A stretch of 64,000 nucleotides of DNA from Siderastrea siderea. Its lineage: Eukaryota; Cnidaria; Anthozoa; Scleractinia; Rhizangiidae. The notes beneath the pieces were generated by a model, which saw only the letters and a program-made list of their open reading frames with translations, was not told the origin of the DNA and searched no databases. Within the stretch, counting starts at the first letter, position 1. Each line of letters begins with the position of its first letter. The stretch is taken from the NCBI GenBank assembly GCA_964030785.1, contig OZ034979.1, positions 11,386,883 through 11,450,882 on the forward strand, read 5' to 3'. This document shows positions 34,500 to 47,200 of this stretch, piece after piece. A program made the translations under genes and the position numbers.

Positions 34500-35578
34500 A
34501 GCGTGATCTTTGGTAATTGTGAACTTGAGTGTGTTCAACTAGAATTTAGGCAGGTATACGTATAAGAAGTGATATATGTTGGTTGTTACGTTTTATATCA
34601 TCAGTTGCTAATGTCGTTATCTTGTCTGAAAAAAAAGTCTATTTTTACATTCTTTTCTCATGTTCCCGGGAAGTTTTCTATTTATCGTTTCCACCAATAC
34701 CTATTATTTTAACTTAGGGAAGCCTTAAAACACACTTGTTTTACCCTTGCGCTAAGTCGCACGAACCAAATTAACCCTGACTGTATTAGCCATATTTTCG
34801 CCCTGGGCTCTTGCCAAATGCAAACGAGTAAAGAATAAAAGATTCGCGATCTCTTCTTGACAAAAGTTAAATTATCTTTTCGTTCATATTAACAGATTAA
34901 AGTTTTTACCTCTCAGTAGTTCCAAAGTACTGGCAAATAGGCCGACGAACTGTCTTCGTAATCTTGGTTGGTTCGGTTCTAACGCGCGTTCCTCCGCAAG
35001 CTCTGCAAGAAGATAGATCAAGAAAAATATCCTATCGCTTTAATGCTCGTCTGCTATCCATGACATCGATAAGAGGTTTTTCAATTAAAGGTAAGTTCTG
35101 CTCAAAAAACAGCTTTTAACTGACGCATTCCACCACGTGCTGGTTTGAACCAATACACAAGTAAACATTATACAAATTTGTGCACCATTCTTTCTACCTC
35201 TTGAATCATAAGAATCGATCTTCCTTACAACAATATGAGTATATCCGAAACCAGTGTCGAGTTGTATTGTTTCTTTACGAGATTTTGTCTTTGGCAATTG
35301 TGAACTTGAGTGTGTTCAACTAGAATTTAGGCAGGTATACGTATAAGAAGTGATATATGTTGGTTGTTACGTTTTATATCATCAGTTGCTCATGTCATTA
35401 TCTTGTCAGAAAATTAAAAGAAAAGTCTATTTTTACATGCTTTTCTCATGTTCCCGGGAAGTTTTCTATTTATCTTTTCCACCAATACCTATTATTTTAA
35501 CTTAGGGAAGCCTTAAAACACACTTGTTTGACCCTTGTGCTAAGTCACACGAACCAAATTAACCCTGACTGTAACCAT
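34500..35578. repeat. Direct repeat pair of ~290 bp
   Basis: The segment 34500-34795 recurs at 35286-35578, an offset of about 785. It is nearly identical through CAACTAGAATTTAGGCAGGT, CATGTTCCCGGGAAGTTTTC and CTTAAAACACACTTGTTT. The pair encloses about 490 bases. Confidence 0.85.
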
Positions 35579-35757
35579 ATCGATAATAAATAGGTTCAGG
35601 TCACCAGGCCGTGACAAAATCTCGTAAAGAAACAGTAGAACTCGACACTGGTTTCGGATATACTCATATTGTTGTGAGGAAGATCGATTCTTATGATTCA
35701 AGAAGAATGGTGCATTAATTTGCATAATGTTTATTTGTGTATTCGTTCAAACCATCA
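35133..35757. repeat. Inverted repeat pair, arms ~150 bp
   Basis: The sequence 35133-35290 is repeated in inverse at 35608-35757. Shared words include ACAAAATCTCGTAAAGAAAC and ATCGATTCTTATGATTCAAG. The second 290-bp direct repeat sits between the arms. The unit may be a small foldback element that captured or duplicated flanking DNA. Confidence 0.8.
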
Positions 35758-36119
35758 TCGAGATTGGCGAGCTCGAAAATTCCTATTCTTTTAAACGTTA
35801 TCCTTTTTAACCGTATGCAGTGAACCTTTGTACCTTTTTTTTAAAAGAAAAAGGCAATCAATACAATTTGCAGTGCATGGCTTAACAGAGAGCAGAGGTA
35901 GAAGGAAACGTGGCTTTAATTTGCATAACATTATACTTATTTGTTTCATGCACGTATTTGCTTATACCACCATCGGCATCGATACTAATGGTTTAAAGCA
36001 GGAAGCTTATCGTTCAATTTACCAAAACGATCCAGTAAATTTCTGTCGTTAATTAATTTTCATTTGCGATGAAAAGTACGTTACATTTTAACTTGATGCC
36101 ATTTGGGTTGAGATGAAAT
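35758..36119. other. Unassigned spacer
   Basis: A 74-codon ORF at 35828-36052 is not recognised. No repeat edges are clear. Confidence 0.3.
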
Positions 36120-36883
36120 GCATGGCCTTTAACTTGTCTGACTGGTTCTGTGATCGGCAAACGTTCAATGGAACGTACACGAATTCCCGTTCGAATTGTC
36201 CCAAACGGGAAAACGGGACTACCTTTTTAGAAGTTCTGCTCATTTCGAAGAAAATATCAGTAAAACGAGCTAAAACATCGTCACCATTTACCTCCCAGCC
36301 GCTTTTTTGTCGGATTTTTTTTGCCATTGGTAAAACGCCTCAATCCAACGAATTTCTCCTTTACTGCATATAACGCCATTGCCAATATCTAAAGGCCCGA
36401 TTCTGCATCATTTCTTCAGGAGTCAGCTGTTAGCACAAGCATTCTGAAGGGATCAATGCGTTATCTTGGTAACAAGTATCAAATCGTTGGCTAGGTCAAC
36501 CTTACTAGCATTCCTTTTGCTTGGTTTAGTTTCAATTTTTTGTTTTTGGCTTTCGAACATTTTGATCGAAAAAAAACTGCGGAAAAAAAAACCCGTCATT
36601 TTGGCATGAACTGTGTAGTAGCCCTAATGGTGTCAGGTACTTTGGGTAATTATATACACCGCCCTTTAAGTTTTACCTGGAGGAGGCGGCTTGGCCTAGT
36701 GGTTAGCTAGGGCGCTGGACTTCAAGTCCCGGGTTCAAGTCCCGCTCTGACAACTAGCTGGATTTGTTTTCGGTAGTTCCGAACTCATCTCTTCCACGCA
36801 TTGTAAGTAGCCAACTGGTCTGCCTCCTGCCAGTTGGGATTCTTAAAATGTTATGTTTGATTTGTTTCATATTCCGTTGTAAC

Positions 36884-36916
<33 letters not shown>

Positions 36917-38200
36917 GCTATAAATGTTTATTATTATTGTAAGAGCATCGAGACTACGTAGGATGCTCGTAATTACGTATTATTGTTATTGTTATTAATT
37001 CAAAAACCAATTAAATCTATTTATGTTCTCTCAAAAGGGAAAGAAATCCATAGATCACATCAGTTCTGTCTCCAGAGCCCAGCTAATAACGAAGGCTAAT
37101 ATCTCACCGAAGACTGAGAAAAAAATTCTGGAACTCGTCTGAATAGTAAGTTACGTTTATCTCCATTAACACTTTGTACGTACAAGTCAGTTAATTGTTC
37201 TTCCGGTTAAACTGACGGGGGAGGCAACTTGAGTTTGTTAAGTAGGAACGCCATTTTATTGTTCTATGTTTTGAAGCAAGTGAAGGTTAGCTCCAATTTT
37301 ACAACCTAAAAAATGGAACAAAGAAACTTGCCCATTAGCATGGTGTAACCATTCACACCGATATAAATACCTTCTCCGGCCTTCTTGTGTGGGCATTTAA
37401 AGCCTTTTCTGGTGCCTCTAAAATTCTGTATAGAAAAGATCGGCCGAGGAACAAGGAAATGATAGCTTTGCTCATTTGTTTTTAGACATCTAAGTTAAAA
37501 TAATAGGTACTTTCGGCGCCCCTCCTGGTGGTGCGTCTTCTCGCGGGAGCCGATTTTTTTCTCGCGCGCCTGTATTTCGCTGGAATCGCCAAAATAAGAG
37601 ACTACTCGCAGTCTAAAACATAGATTTTGGCATGAACTTTTTAGTAGTCCAAATGGCGTCGAGTAAACATTTGGCTAATTTCCATTCGAAACGTCCCAAC
37701 TGGGAAAGCGGAATTACCTCTCAACTGAATTGTTGTTCGGATTTTTTTTTTCTTGTAACTGGTTAACCACCTCAATGTTCTTTATCACACGTTTTGTTAA
37801 AAGCCTTAATGACCAAAATTTGTTTGGTCAGTATAATTAATACTTTTTGTCACTTTCAACGTAGCACATTAGCGCCAAATTTCTTAAGCATACAGACCCT
37901 ATTGAATTAGTGTAAACCAAAAAATTAGTTTTTTTGCAATTTTCTCGTCTGTTGGAGGGCTTCTTTAAAACTCATAACAAAGAAAGTATTTCTAGAAATG
38001 TCACCTAATTTTGCGGCCAAAGAATTTCCCCTTCACTGTATATCCGAGCCATTGACAATGTCTAAAAGCCAGATTCGCGCGTTATAAGCAAAAGCATCTT
38101 GAGTGAACAATCCCTTCTCTTGGTAAGAATACCTCATCGGCGATGTCATACCCACTAATTGTCTTTCTTGTTAAGTTTAGTTACATAGCTAGCAGCGAGA
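36120..38200. repeat. Diverged duplicated region around a SINE
   Basis: Segments of 36180-36640 recur in the same order around 37630-38180. Examples are CGAATTGTCCCAAACGGGAAA against CGAAACGTCCCAACTGGGAA, and CATTGCCAATATCTAAAGGCC against CATTGACAATGTCTAAAAGCC. A TTTTGGCATGAACT word occurs at 36599 and 37626. Identity is low, so the duplication is old. Overlapping ORFs at 36088-36373 on both strands are not recognised. Confidence 0.55.
36678..36945 (+). repeat. tRNA-derived SINE
   Basis: The head has an A-box-like TGGCCTAGTGG at 36692-36702 and a B box GGTTCAAGTCC at 36732-36742. A body follows with CCAACTGGTCTGCCTCC and CAGTTGGGATTCTTAA. The element ends in TATAAATGTTTATTATTATT. The head resembles a tRNA gene but the acceptor stem does not close, as expected for a SINE. 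The head and body match a SINE type I recall from corals. Confidence 0.8.
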
Positions 38201-39104
38201 ATGATCTTTCGGCAGCTACCCTATTTGCAGAATACACACGAAGAAGCTTGTAGAAAGGTACATCCTTAGGCCATCTGCAGGCGGACTAAAGGCCGTCAAT
38301 ATTCATATAAAAAATAATAGGGAAACTACACACTGGTTAAGGATCAAGCTACCAGTTTAGAAACTTTTAACCCTTTCTTTTTTAAATGTACAAAAGGTAT
38401 GCAGGAGGGGCTCCATTCGCACTTTTTCCCCTGCGGTCTCTGTTTTAGAGACAAAACGTCCACGTTTCCCCCTGCCAAGTTAAGATATTGTGCAGCGGTC
38501 AAAGCGGATTTATGGCGAAAAGTGCGTTTACATGCACGTACAGTAAGAGAACAGTGCAGTCTCTCGTTTTACCTAGGGTTGCCGGTCGCCGCAGCGATGC
38601 TAACGAGCAACAAAAAAATAAAATACACCCCGATCGAGGAGTTCGTCGTCCCGAATTCCCAGAACAGAAATGACATTGATGATGTGATTGAGACTTTCAA
38701 GGTCTGCAGAGGAGTAACCACCTCTGCCAATTTGAGTACAAATGGCATATTCTACAGAGACACCAAATAAATCTCACAGACTATGAGAAATGTGAAGAGA
38801 AAGTACACTTCAAGAGTTAAAAGCGATCGATGGAACATAGCTTTAATTCTATTTAAAATGCTGCCGGCAGAAATGCACCAAGCCTGCGTGGTTCCTCACT
38901 TCTCTTCAGCACTTAATCACAAAGGTCAGGAGGACCTGGATACCTCACGATTTTTACACAAGGTAAGTCCAAGGTTGAGCGCTAATCTACAGTGGTTAAC
39001 TTTCTGCAATGGAATTCATTTCGGCAACGTCACCTTGACGAACGGACCACAGTGTCGTGAGCCGAAATGACTAGACCGCGGCGAAATCCCCTAGTCGTTA
39101 ACTT
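38201..39104. other. Unassigned region with two short ORFs
   Basis: The ORFs at 38399-38770 (123 codons) and 38783-39070 (95 codons), both +, lie end to end. Neither matches a family I recognise, and splice signals are not obvious. A fragment of a degraded gene is possible. Confidence 0.3.
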
Positions 39105-40900
39105 TGTGATCCAGCCAAGAAAGACAACCAGTTCAGATGGTTTTTTGTGTTATCCAAGGCCTTATGATAAAGGCAAGAAAGGCAACCGGTTTGGATGGTT
39201 TGTTCTATTATCCAAGGCGTTATGATCTGGGCAGTTGAGCAACCTGTTTGGATGGTTTGTTGTGCTGTCCCAGGCCTTATGATCTAGGCATGAAAGGCAA
39301 CCAGCTAGGATGGTTTCTTGTGTTATCCAAGGCCTTAACATCTAGGTAAGAAAGGTAGTGGGTTTCGATGTTTTGTTGTGTCATTCAAGGCCTTATGGTC
39401 TAGAAAAGAAAGGCAATCAGTTTGGATGTTTTGTTGTGTTACCCGAGGCCTTGTGATCTAGGTAAAGAGGGCAACCGGTTTTGATGACTTGTTGTGTTAC
39501 CCAAGGCCTTATGATCTAGGCAAGAAAGGCAACCAGTTAGGTTGGTTTGTTGTGTTACCCAGGACCTTAAGATCTAGGTAAGAAGAGCAACCTGTTTGAA
39601 TGAATTGATGTGTTTCCCAAGGCCTTATGATCTAAGCATGTAAGGCAACCGGTTTGGATAGTTTGCTGCATTATCCAAGGCCTTGTGATCTAGACAAGAA
39701 AGGTAACCGGTTTGCATGGTTTGATGTATTACCCAAGGCCTTACGATCTTTTAGGCAAGTAAGGCAACCTTTTTTGATTGTTTGTTGGTCATCCAGAGAC
39801 TTGTGATCTAGGCAAGGGAGGCAGCCGGTTTGGATGGTTTGTTGCAGTATCCAAGGCCTTGTGATCTAGACAAGAAAGGTGACCGGTTTGCATGGTTTAA
39901 TGTGTTACCCAAGGCCTTATGATCTTTTAGGCGAGTAAGGCAACATTTTTCATTGTTTGTTGGTCATCCAAGGACTTGTGATCTAGGCAGGGTAGGCAAC
40001 CGGTTTGGATGGTTTGTTGTGTTACTCAATACTTTATGATCTAGGCATGTAAGGCAACCGGTTTGAATGGTTTGGTGGGGTACCGAAGGCCTGATAATCT
40101 AGGGAAGAAATTGAAAGGCAACCTGTTTGGATGGGTGGTTGTGCTACCCAAGGCCTTATGATCTAGGCAAAAAGGCAATCGATTTGGATGGTTTGCTGGC
40201 CATCAAAGGCTTGAGGATTTAGGGAAGAAAGACACCTTTTTGGATGGTTTGTCCCGTTACTCATGATCTTGGCAAGAAAGGCATCCTCTTTGGATGGTTT
40301 GTTGTGTTATCCCAGCCCTTATCGTCTAGGCAAGTGTGACAACCGGTTTGGATGGTTTGTTGTGTTATCTAAAACTTTGTGATATAGGCAAGTAAAGCAA
40401 CCTCTTCGGATGGTTTGATGTGTTGCCCTAGACCTAAGGATTTAGGCAAGAAAGGCAACCTGTTTGGATGGGTTGTTGCGTTACCTAAGGCCTTGTGATC
40501 TAAGCAAGTAAGGCAACCAGTTGGATGGTTTGATGTGTTGCTCAAGGCCTCATGATCTGGGCAAGAAAGGCAACCTGTTTGGATGGTCTGTTGTGTTATC
40601 CAAGGCCTTGTTATCTAGGCAAGGAAGGCAACGGGTTTGGATGGCTTGTTGTGTTAATTACCCAAGGCCTTGGGATCTAGACAAGAGAGGCAATCGGTTA
40701 GGATGGTTTGTTGTGTTACCCAGGGCTTTCAATGATCTAGGCAAGAAAGGCAACCGGTTTGGATGGTTTGATGTGTTACCCGGGGCCTTATGATATAGAC
40801 TAGAAAGGCAACCAGATCGGATGGGTTGTTTAAATCCAGGCCTTATTCTCTAGGTAAGAAAGACAACCAGTGTAGATGGTTTGTTGCTACCCAAGCAATA
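39105..40900. repeat. 58-bp minisatellite, about 30 copies
   Basis: The unit is about 58 bases. Its consensus contains GGCAACCGGTTTGGATGG, then TTTGTTGTGTTACCCAAGG, CCTTATGATCTAGG and CAAGAAA. Copies vary by substitutions and small indels. Variant units with GATCTTTTAGGC recur at 39745 and 39921, 176 bases apart, marking a three-unit higher-order repeat. Because 58 is not a multiple of three, ORFs such as 40521-40793 are accidental. There are no unique spacers. Confidence 0.9.
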
Positions 40901-43101
40901 CCTGTGATTTTCTCAGGGTTTAAAACTTTCAAAAAAAGGTAAATTATATTGATGAAATTAGATGAACCCCGTAAAAAGGAGTGAAAAGTACTTTTTTTAA
41001 TAGTGAATTTGGAGAATGCAGTTTTTGTTTACAATGTATCATATTGGAAACGCAGTAATGACTGCTGATCCTGTTCACCCACCTTCGATCTCCACCGCGC
41101 GAGCTAACTTGTCATGCGTATTGACGTGTTTTCATGCTTGACAGGGTTCCTAGTCTACCCGGGTCACCCTCTCTGCTTGCGAATGTCGGGGTCATCCTCT
41201 AAGACGAGCTACCTTTTTCTCATGTAAACGGTTAGGCAAAGATCACCCGGCTAACCAGGCCTACGTATATTGCAGGTGCTTTAGTCAAATGCGAGCTAAA
41301 TGGGGACAAAACGCATAAATTTCAAATCCAAACGGTCCCACTTGATCGAAATTAATTTTTTCTGTTCTTCTAAAAAAAAACCTCTTTTCTTCTTTTGGAA
41401 AAGCAACTAATTCTGAGAAGGTTTCCAGGTTGAAGCTTTCTACCTAAAAAAATAAAAATCATTAAAGAGACACACCTAAATGAAAAAGGTTGCTTTGGTA
41501 GATTGGCATCAAGTTTTTGGTGTCTGGTCATTCATTACTCCCAGTGTGTTTTGGGTGAAGACTTTCGCATGGGGGCTTTGTGTGGGCGACGGTCGTCGTG
41601 GATCGCAGTATGTCTACACAATACTCCCAAGATCTAAGTTACCGCTTTATAATTGTCGTTCATGTGGAACGTCCGGTTATCAGTAGAAAAGGATGTGCTT
41701 TGAATTGGGTCCCTTTATGGACTGTTGAGCGTTATCCACGTAGAAACACTTATGGCAGGGTTGCACTGGACCCAATTCAAATAATTTCTTGTTTATGGCG
41801 CTACAGATTTTTCCAAATCTTTTGCAGGCTCCATTTTTATAAGACAATGGTTAACATGCAATGTTTAATCGTTAGAAAACACCGAGCCTTAAAACGTAGA
41901 TAAAAGCTATGCACATGGCAGTGTATTTTACTGGAATTAAAAACAAAAGTGTTATTGTTTCAGCCACGGTTTCGGTACACGCTTACTTTGAGAGTGTAGA
42001 AAACACTCCGAATATGGATATAAAGATATCTTTTTATCTAAAAAATTTGTTCAGAGAGTTTGGGTGAGCCAGTATCCTTGCCAGATGGCAAGATATCCAC
42101 ATTTTAATAAAAACTCACGTGTTCCAACGTTGGTTAATAAAAAATGTTATGTAGTGTCAAGAGCGTGATGGCATGCACTGACCAAAGAATTATCCTGCTT
42201 CAAGGAAGGAAAACGGTTTCTTTGAAGTTTGGCCTGTTGTACCTCAGGAAGCCCAAGCTCACTATTTGAGCCCTGTGTCTTTTTGCATATATTATAACCT
42301 CGGCAAAATATAATGTATGCGAATGCAACAAATCCGCTTCAATTGCCGCAAATACGAAAAAATTCTCAACAAAAATGATTCATTATATGTTGTATTTATC
42401 GTTATTTATGAGCTTTTCTACCTGATTTGCTGTGACTTAAGCGAGAATAGACGTCTTTGTAAATTCATGCCACAACTAATATTAATAAGCCTGAAGGTTG
42501 CACCCTTCCACTGTTGTTCTACCGGCATCCCTCCGTGAAGCAGCAGTACGTAGCTCTTGAAATAGTCCACCTTTATTTTTTTCTCAGCGTGTGAGCGGGC
42601 AAGATGAACCAAATCCTGCAATCTGATTGGTTCCGGGAGCGGGCGGAATTTTCCGATCTTGACCGCGGTCAACGGAACGGCAATAACAAAAAATTTGTAA
42701 TGGGTTTTTAAAACCTTTAAAATCTTTAAAACGTTCTCCGAAACTTAGAATTCTGAAATTTTTTGTACATTGTCGTTAAAAACTTTCTTTCCAAAATTTC
42801 TTGTTAAAATACCGAAGGTTGTACAATGTAAATCGCCTCTTCCCTTTCGAGAAACATTTGAGTAAATCGAGCAGGAGTTAGCTACATGTATCGAAATTTG
42901 GGAAAATAAAGGGGTTTCTTTTAGTTATATTGCTTCCTGTGATTTCTGAGTTTTAACAGAGTAAAAAAGCGTATTTTGCTGCTCTGGTGTCACAAACGGC
43001 TTCGTTTCATGGTTCATTTTACGCGCGCTTGCAAAACGTTGCTTTCCGAAAACAACAAGACACGTTTAACTTTTGAAAAACAACAAGAAAAAAATAAAAA
43101 T
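40901..43101. other. Unassigned region between minisatellite and palindromic MITE
   Basis: A small inverted repeat pairs TTGAATTGGGTCC at 41700-41712 with GGACCCAATTCAA at 41768-41780. A TGAAAAAGGTTGCTTTGG word at 41480 resembles the arm of the MITE at 58393. ORFs at 41580-41903 and 42317-42538 have no recognisable product. Confidence 0.35.
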
Positions 43102-43244
43102 ATTATTTGCCGGCCTTGGTCGGTCCGTATTGAGAAAAACTGTGCCCTCGGTCTTGAGCACGGCCCTCGGCCTGCGGCCTCGGGCCGTACTCAAGACCTC
43201 TGGCACAGTTTTTCTCAATACGGACCTCCCGGCCGGCAAATAAT
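43102..43244. mobile_element. 143-bp palindromic GC-rich MITE
   Basis: ATTATTTGCCGGCC at the left pairs with GGCCGGCAAATAAT at the right. The arms continue through TATTGAGAAAAACTGTG and GTCTTGAG to a GGCCCTCGGCCTGCGGCC centre. The arms are nearly perfect, so the element is probably young, and it can fold into one long hairpin. Confidence 0.85.
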
Positions 43245-43494
43245 ATATATATATTTCCATTTTTTCAAACTTGGATATATCAATAGTCATTGCACAGCTA
43301 AGCACCGAAAAAGTTCCATTTTCCAGCACGTTCTACTCCTAAAACGGCAATGTTTCGAGCTTCTTGCCGACATAATCACCCGTGTGCCGACTAACTTGCT
43401 CAAAAATGCCAACCTCTTGTTGCCGCGATCTTCTCATTGGGCGTTTCGAACAATACCACGCTCGCGCCAAAAAGTGCACGTGGAAAGCACGCTT

Positions 43495-43685
43495 CACTCT
43501 GAAACGTCACAACCTGGTCTGGAGTAAATCTGCCGAGGAAAGCCATCCAGCACAAAACACGTGCGCTCTCCACACGTGACTCTTTCTCTCACTCTGAAAC
43601 GTCGCAACCTGGTCTGGAGTAAACAATCTACCAGGGAAAGCCACCCAGCACAAAACACGTTCGCTTTCACACGGAAATTGTCTTT
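43495..43685. repeat. Two tandem 95-bp units
   Basis: CACTCTGAAACGTC occurs at 43495 and 43590, each followed by AACCTGGTCTGGAGTAAA and CCAGCACAAAACACGT. It produces short repetitive ORFs on both strands that are not considered genes. Confidence 0.85.
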
Positions 43686-44197
43686 GTTCCTTTTTTAAAT
43701 AGAGCGCTGCTCCTATCTGTCTCATCATATACTAGTCCGCAACTCATCTCCACTTTTTTGGAGGTATTTGCTAACAGAAGCAGACATTTCTTGGCAGATA
43801 AATAGGTACTGCATTTTATTTTTCTCGTGTTTGTCTTGCACAAAAAAATGAAGAAAAACCGTTTTTCACAAAAAAATTTGAGTGTTCGGTTGTAAGGCGG
43901 ACACGGTGTTTATTTGCTCTGCGTTCAGTATGGGCAAATAATTGATCTGCTCGCCACTGAAAAATCACGATATTTTGCTCAACATCGGTCGTCCACATGA
44001 TAATTGCCTATTATTTGTGACGTCCTCGGTGCCGTGGCCGTCCTGGCCGTAAATACACAAGTGCACTCTAAATGCTTTAGCTTTCTTTCCCTTGACAGTT
44101 TGCTTTAGAGAGATTTAAGATTTAATAGCAATCAGATCATTTTATCTCTCTTTTCAGTGAGGCGATGTTGAATTTTGCTGTACTCTCTTTTAACAGG
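43686..44197. promoter_or_regulatory. Likely 5' flank and possible 5' UTR intron of the PLAT gene
   Basis: This stretch precedes the first coding exon. Two pyrimidine-rich AG ends, at about 44156 (TCTCTCTTTTCAG) and 44196 (CTCTCTTTTAACAG), look like acceptors. A noncoding first exon therefore probably lies upstream. No TATA box or start site can be set. Confidence 0.35.
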
Positions 44198-44261
44198 ATG
44201 ATGAAGCCATTGTTACTGCTAGGCCTGTTGGTGCTTTGCAGCGCTAGCCAGGCTGACAAAA
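44198..44261 (+). CDS. PLAT gene exon 1 (signal peptide)
   Basis: It encodes the signal peptide and ends in AAAA before GTAAGT, leaving one base of a split codon. ATG codons at 44198 and 44201 are adjacent; 44198 is used as start because it directly follows a likely acceptor. An in-frame ATG at 44165 would add 11 residues if that acceptor is not used. Confidence 0.75.
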
Positions 44262-47200
44262 GTAAGTAATATCTCTGTTCTATTTTCTATCGTTCCCTTT
44301 ACAGTCTAAGTTCTAGAATGACCGTGCAAATAAAAGCTCTTCAGCAGCACTTTATGATTCAATAGAATCGCATAAGTAAAAGAATACTCGCATTCTGATT
44401 GGGCAACAAACCGAGGGTATTTAGCATGAACTTGTTGTATACTTAAGTAATATTGCATGACGTGAGTCGCGAGCAAATTTCTTTGTTTTGTTTTTAATTA
44501 AGTTAATGAAAGCAAATGTACACTTAAGTGTTACTGTCAGAGAAAAGCATGCAAAATTGCTAAAACCTCAACGGAAGGGGATCGGCAGAATTACTTCGTA
44601 CTAACATCATAGATATGTTAAGTGAACTAATGCACAAAGGTTCTTATAAAAAGGGGGTTAAAAAATGAAAATTTTAGCCTAATGGGCTTTTAAATTTTAG
44701 ATTCTTATACGCGGGTTTTTACTGTAATTCTCCCGTGAATATTTTTCAATCAACTTTAAGTCAAACGTCAACCTCCCCAAAGCGGCCGCTCTGTAATCAA
44801 ACACGTATGACACTCACAGTTGACTGAAGTTTTAGCTTAAAGTTAATTATAAGTTCTTTCTTTTGAATGAACAACATAAAATTCAACATCTGAAAACTAT
44901 CAGATTTTACTCTGATTGTAAAGTAGTTTTAAAAGTACTTATGAGTGTTATTCTTTAAAGTAATCTTTTTGTTTTGTAGTTTTTCTTCCACGTTCATTCG
45001 GGCCATTCTTTTTTTTTTGCGAAGTCGACGTTTTGAATGAAATATATCACACTTTTCTTTTACCCACATTTTGTATTTCTGTTTCTTCGTGAAAAAGTGT
45101 TAATTTAACAGTGAAAAACGTCTTGAAAAATACAAGTTTTCCTATCTTCAAAACAGTGTTGATGTCACATCACGGGGTACAACAAATAAAGTTGGTGACT
45201 GTGTTGAATTTTAGCCTGAGTGCTTTTTGTTCGCTGGGTCTTGACAGGTGGTTTTGATTTTTTTTCCAGCGGCAGAAACAGAGTGGCAGACAAACAAAGA
45301 AAAAAACAATCCTTTATTATTCTTTTACTTATGCGATTCAAGAAAAATTAATTGTCTAACTCGTGAATTCCACGTGAAATTTCACTTGAAAAAGCGATAT
45401 CGCCCGAATCGCGAAAAGATGAAGGCTATTGATCGAATTTTCGTGTGAATTTTAGCGTGGAATTCCCTCGTCAGGCAATGAATTTTTCTAAAGTATTCAA
45501 GATCATAATTTGGTTATTTTGTTTACTGTCTATTTTGGCCGCTTTAGCAAAAGGGTAGAACAGAAAACACCAATATGACACATGATCACTGGAGTGCTTT
45601 TTATCGTGAATAGTACTCGCTACAATGCATTGCGACTCCCACTACCTCAAGGTGGCGCAAGATTCAGTAGTGTCTTCTCCTAAAGCTTTATATCACTAAA
45701 TTTTTAAAGTCGATTGGGCTCAAACTTCAGACCACCTGAAAAACGCAGATCGCTTCATATCACGAAACTCCTTCCCCCCACACCCCCTCCCCCTCCCAAA
45801 AATAAAGGAAAGAAAAAACCAAAACAAAACAAAACAACAAAACAACAAAACAACAAAACAACAAAAGAAAGAAACTCAGAACAAACGCTCAGACCCCGGA
45901 AAAACGTAGAACCCTTCGTATCACGAAAACTCAGACCCCTCTGTATCAAGAGAACTTACACCACCTAACCATTTGATGTCGCAGTTGTCTTGCAGTTTAC
46001 TGTACTGCACCTCCTAAGAAATAACACTACAGCGCTTAAGAAGATGGCCTCAAGCTGGCATGTTAAGGGTTTGTTGGAATTGTCATGGCGGGCGAAATCT
46101 GCGCAGAGGGAAACTACTCTCCTTTGGGGAAGCCTAGAAGTCGTTGTTCACACTGCACTGATCATGAACATTAGTTCTTGGTTGATAGATTTCTAGGCTA
46201 CTCCAACCGCGAGTAGCTTAATTTCTCTCTGTGTAGATTTCGCTCTGCATGGCAATCGTCAACGAACCGCTTGAGGCAAAATTCGATTTTAATTAGCGCT
46301 GTAGTGTGTTGGGGTCTGAGTTTCCTGATACGGAGGGGCCTGATTATTCGTTTTGGAGGGGGGGGGGTCTGAGTTCTTGTGATACGAGGGGTCTGAATTT
46401 TTCGGGGTGTGGGTTCTTGTGATACGAGGGGTCTGAGGTTTTCGGGATCTAAGGTCTTAGTTTTCGCTGTCTGAGTTTTCGACACCCCCTCCCTCCCACC
46501 CCAAAGCTTCTATTAGGAGAAAAGGTCAAGAAGAGCGGTCCCTGGTGGATTGTCGTCCACGGTTGCTTCCTTGCCTCAACCCTGGTTATAAACACATATA
46601 AAAGTTGTTCGAACAAATATAAGAACAGCACTCATATTTAGAATTTTACACTGGTGTTAACAAAGAGAAAAACATGGTTAAACTGACTATTTTCAGGGGA
46701 CAACCAAGAATACTACACGGTGAAAATCACTACCTCTGATGACTATGGTGCTGGCACGGACGCACACGTAAAAATCAAGCTAATTGGGAACAAAGCCACT
46801 ACCTCCGCAATAACACTTGATAACCCCAACCACGACGACTTTGAAGCGGGAAGGTAATTGTCACTGTGGAGCGGCAACACAAGCGATGCTTTGCTTGGGC
46901 GGCGATGCGATGCGATGTTTTTTTTTTTTTTTTTTTTTTTTTTTCAAACGTTGTTGCTTCGCCAGCGCGCGGTGAATATCGCACGGCAGTCGTTGCACAG
47001 GGAAGCGACGCAACAGCTAACAAATGTTAGAAAAAGAAATGAGAATTTTTTTACGCGACAAAGTTCTGGCTTGTTTTGTCGCCTGTGCAAGGGTGGCTTA
47101 ACACGGGCAATTTTTCCCGCGTGCTAAGGATTGCCCAAATGTTTCAAAAACAAAAATTGCTTAGGGGTGGCCACAAGTTGAGGTTTTGTGGTCAGTACCA

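Noticed and set aside
34724..34760. RT C-terminal remnant (ALKTHLF-like translation), also at 35505
   Set aside because: Only seven or eight residues resemble the family and no neighbouring RT motifs support it.
36690..36745. Possible tRNA gene
   Set aside because: A and B box sequences are present, but the acceptor and anticodon stems do not pair properly and the sequence continues into a SINE body with an AT-rich tail.
39105..40900. Repetitive protein gene (ORF at 40521-40793)
   Set aside because: The repeat unit is 58 bases, not a multiple of three, so each unit shifts frame; the ORF is an accident of the array.
43066..43527. Overlapping ORFs of 183 and 87 codons
   Set aside because: Both pass through the GC-rich palindromic MITE at 43102-43244, which is open in several frames by composition only.
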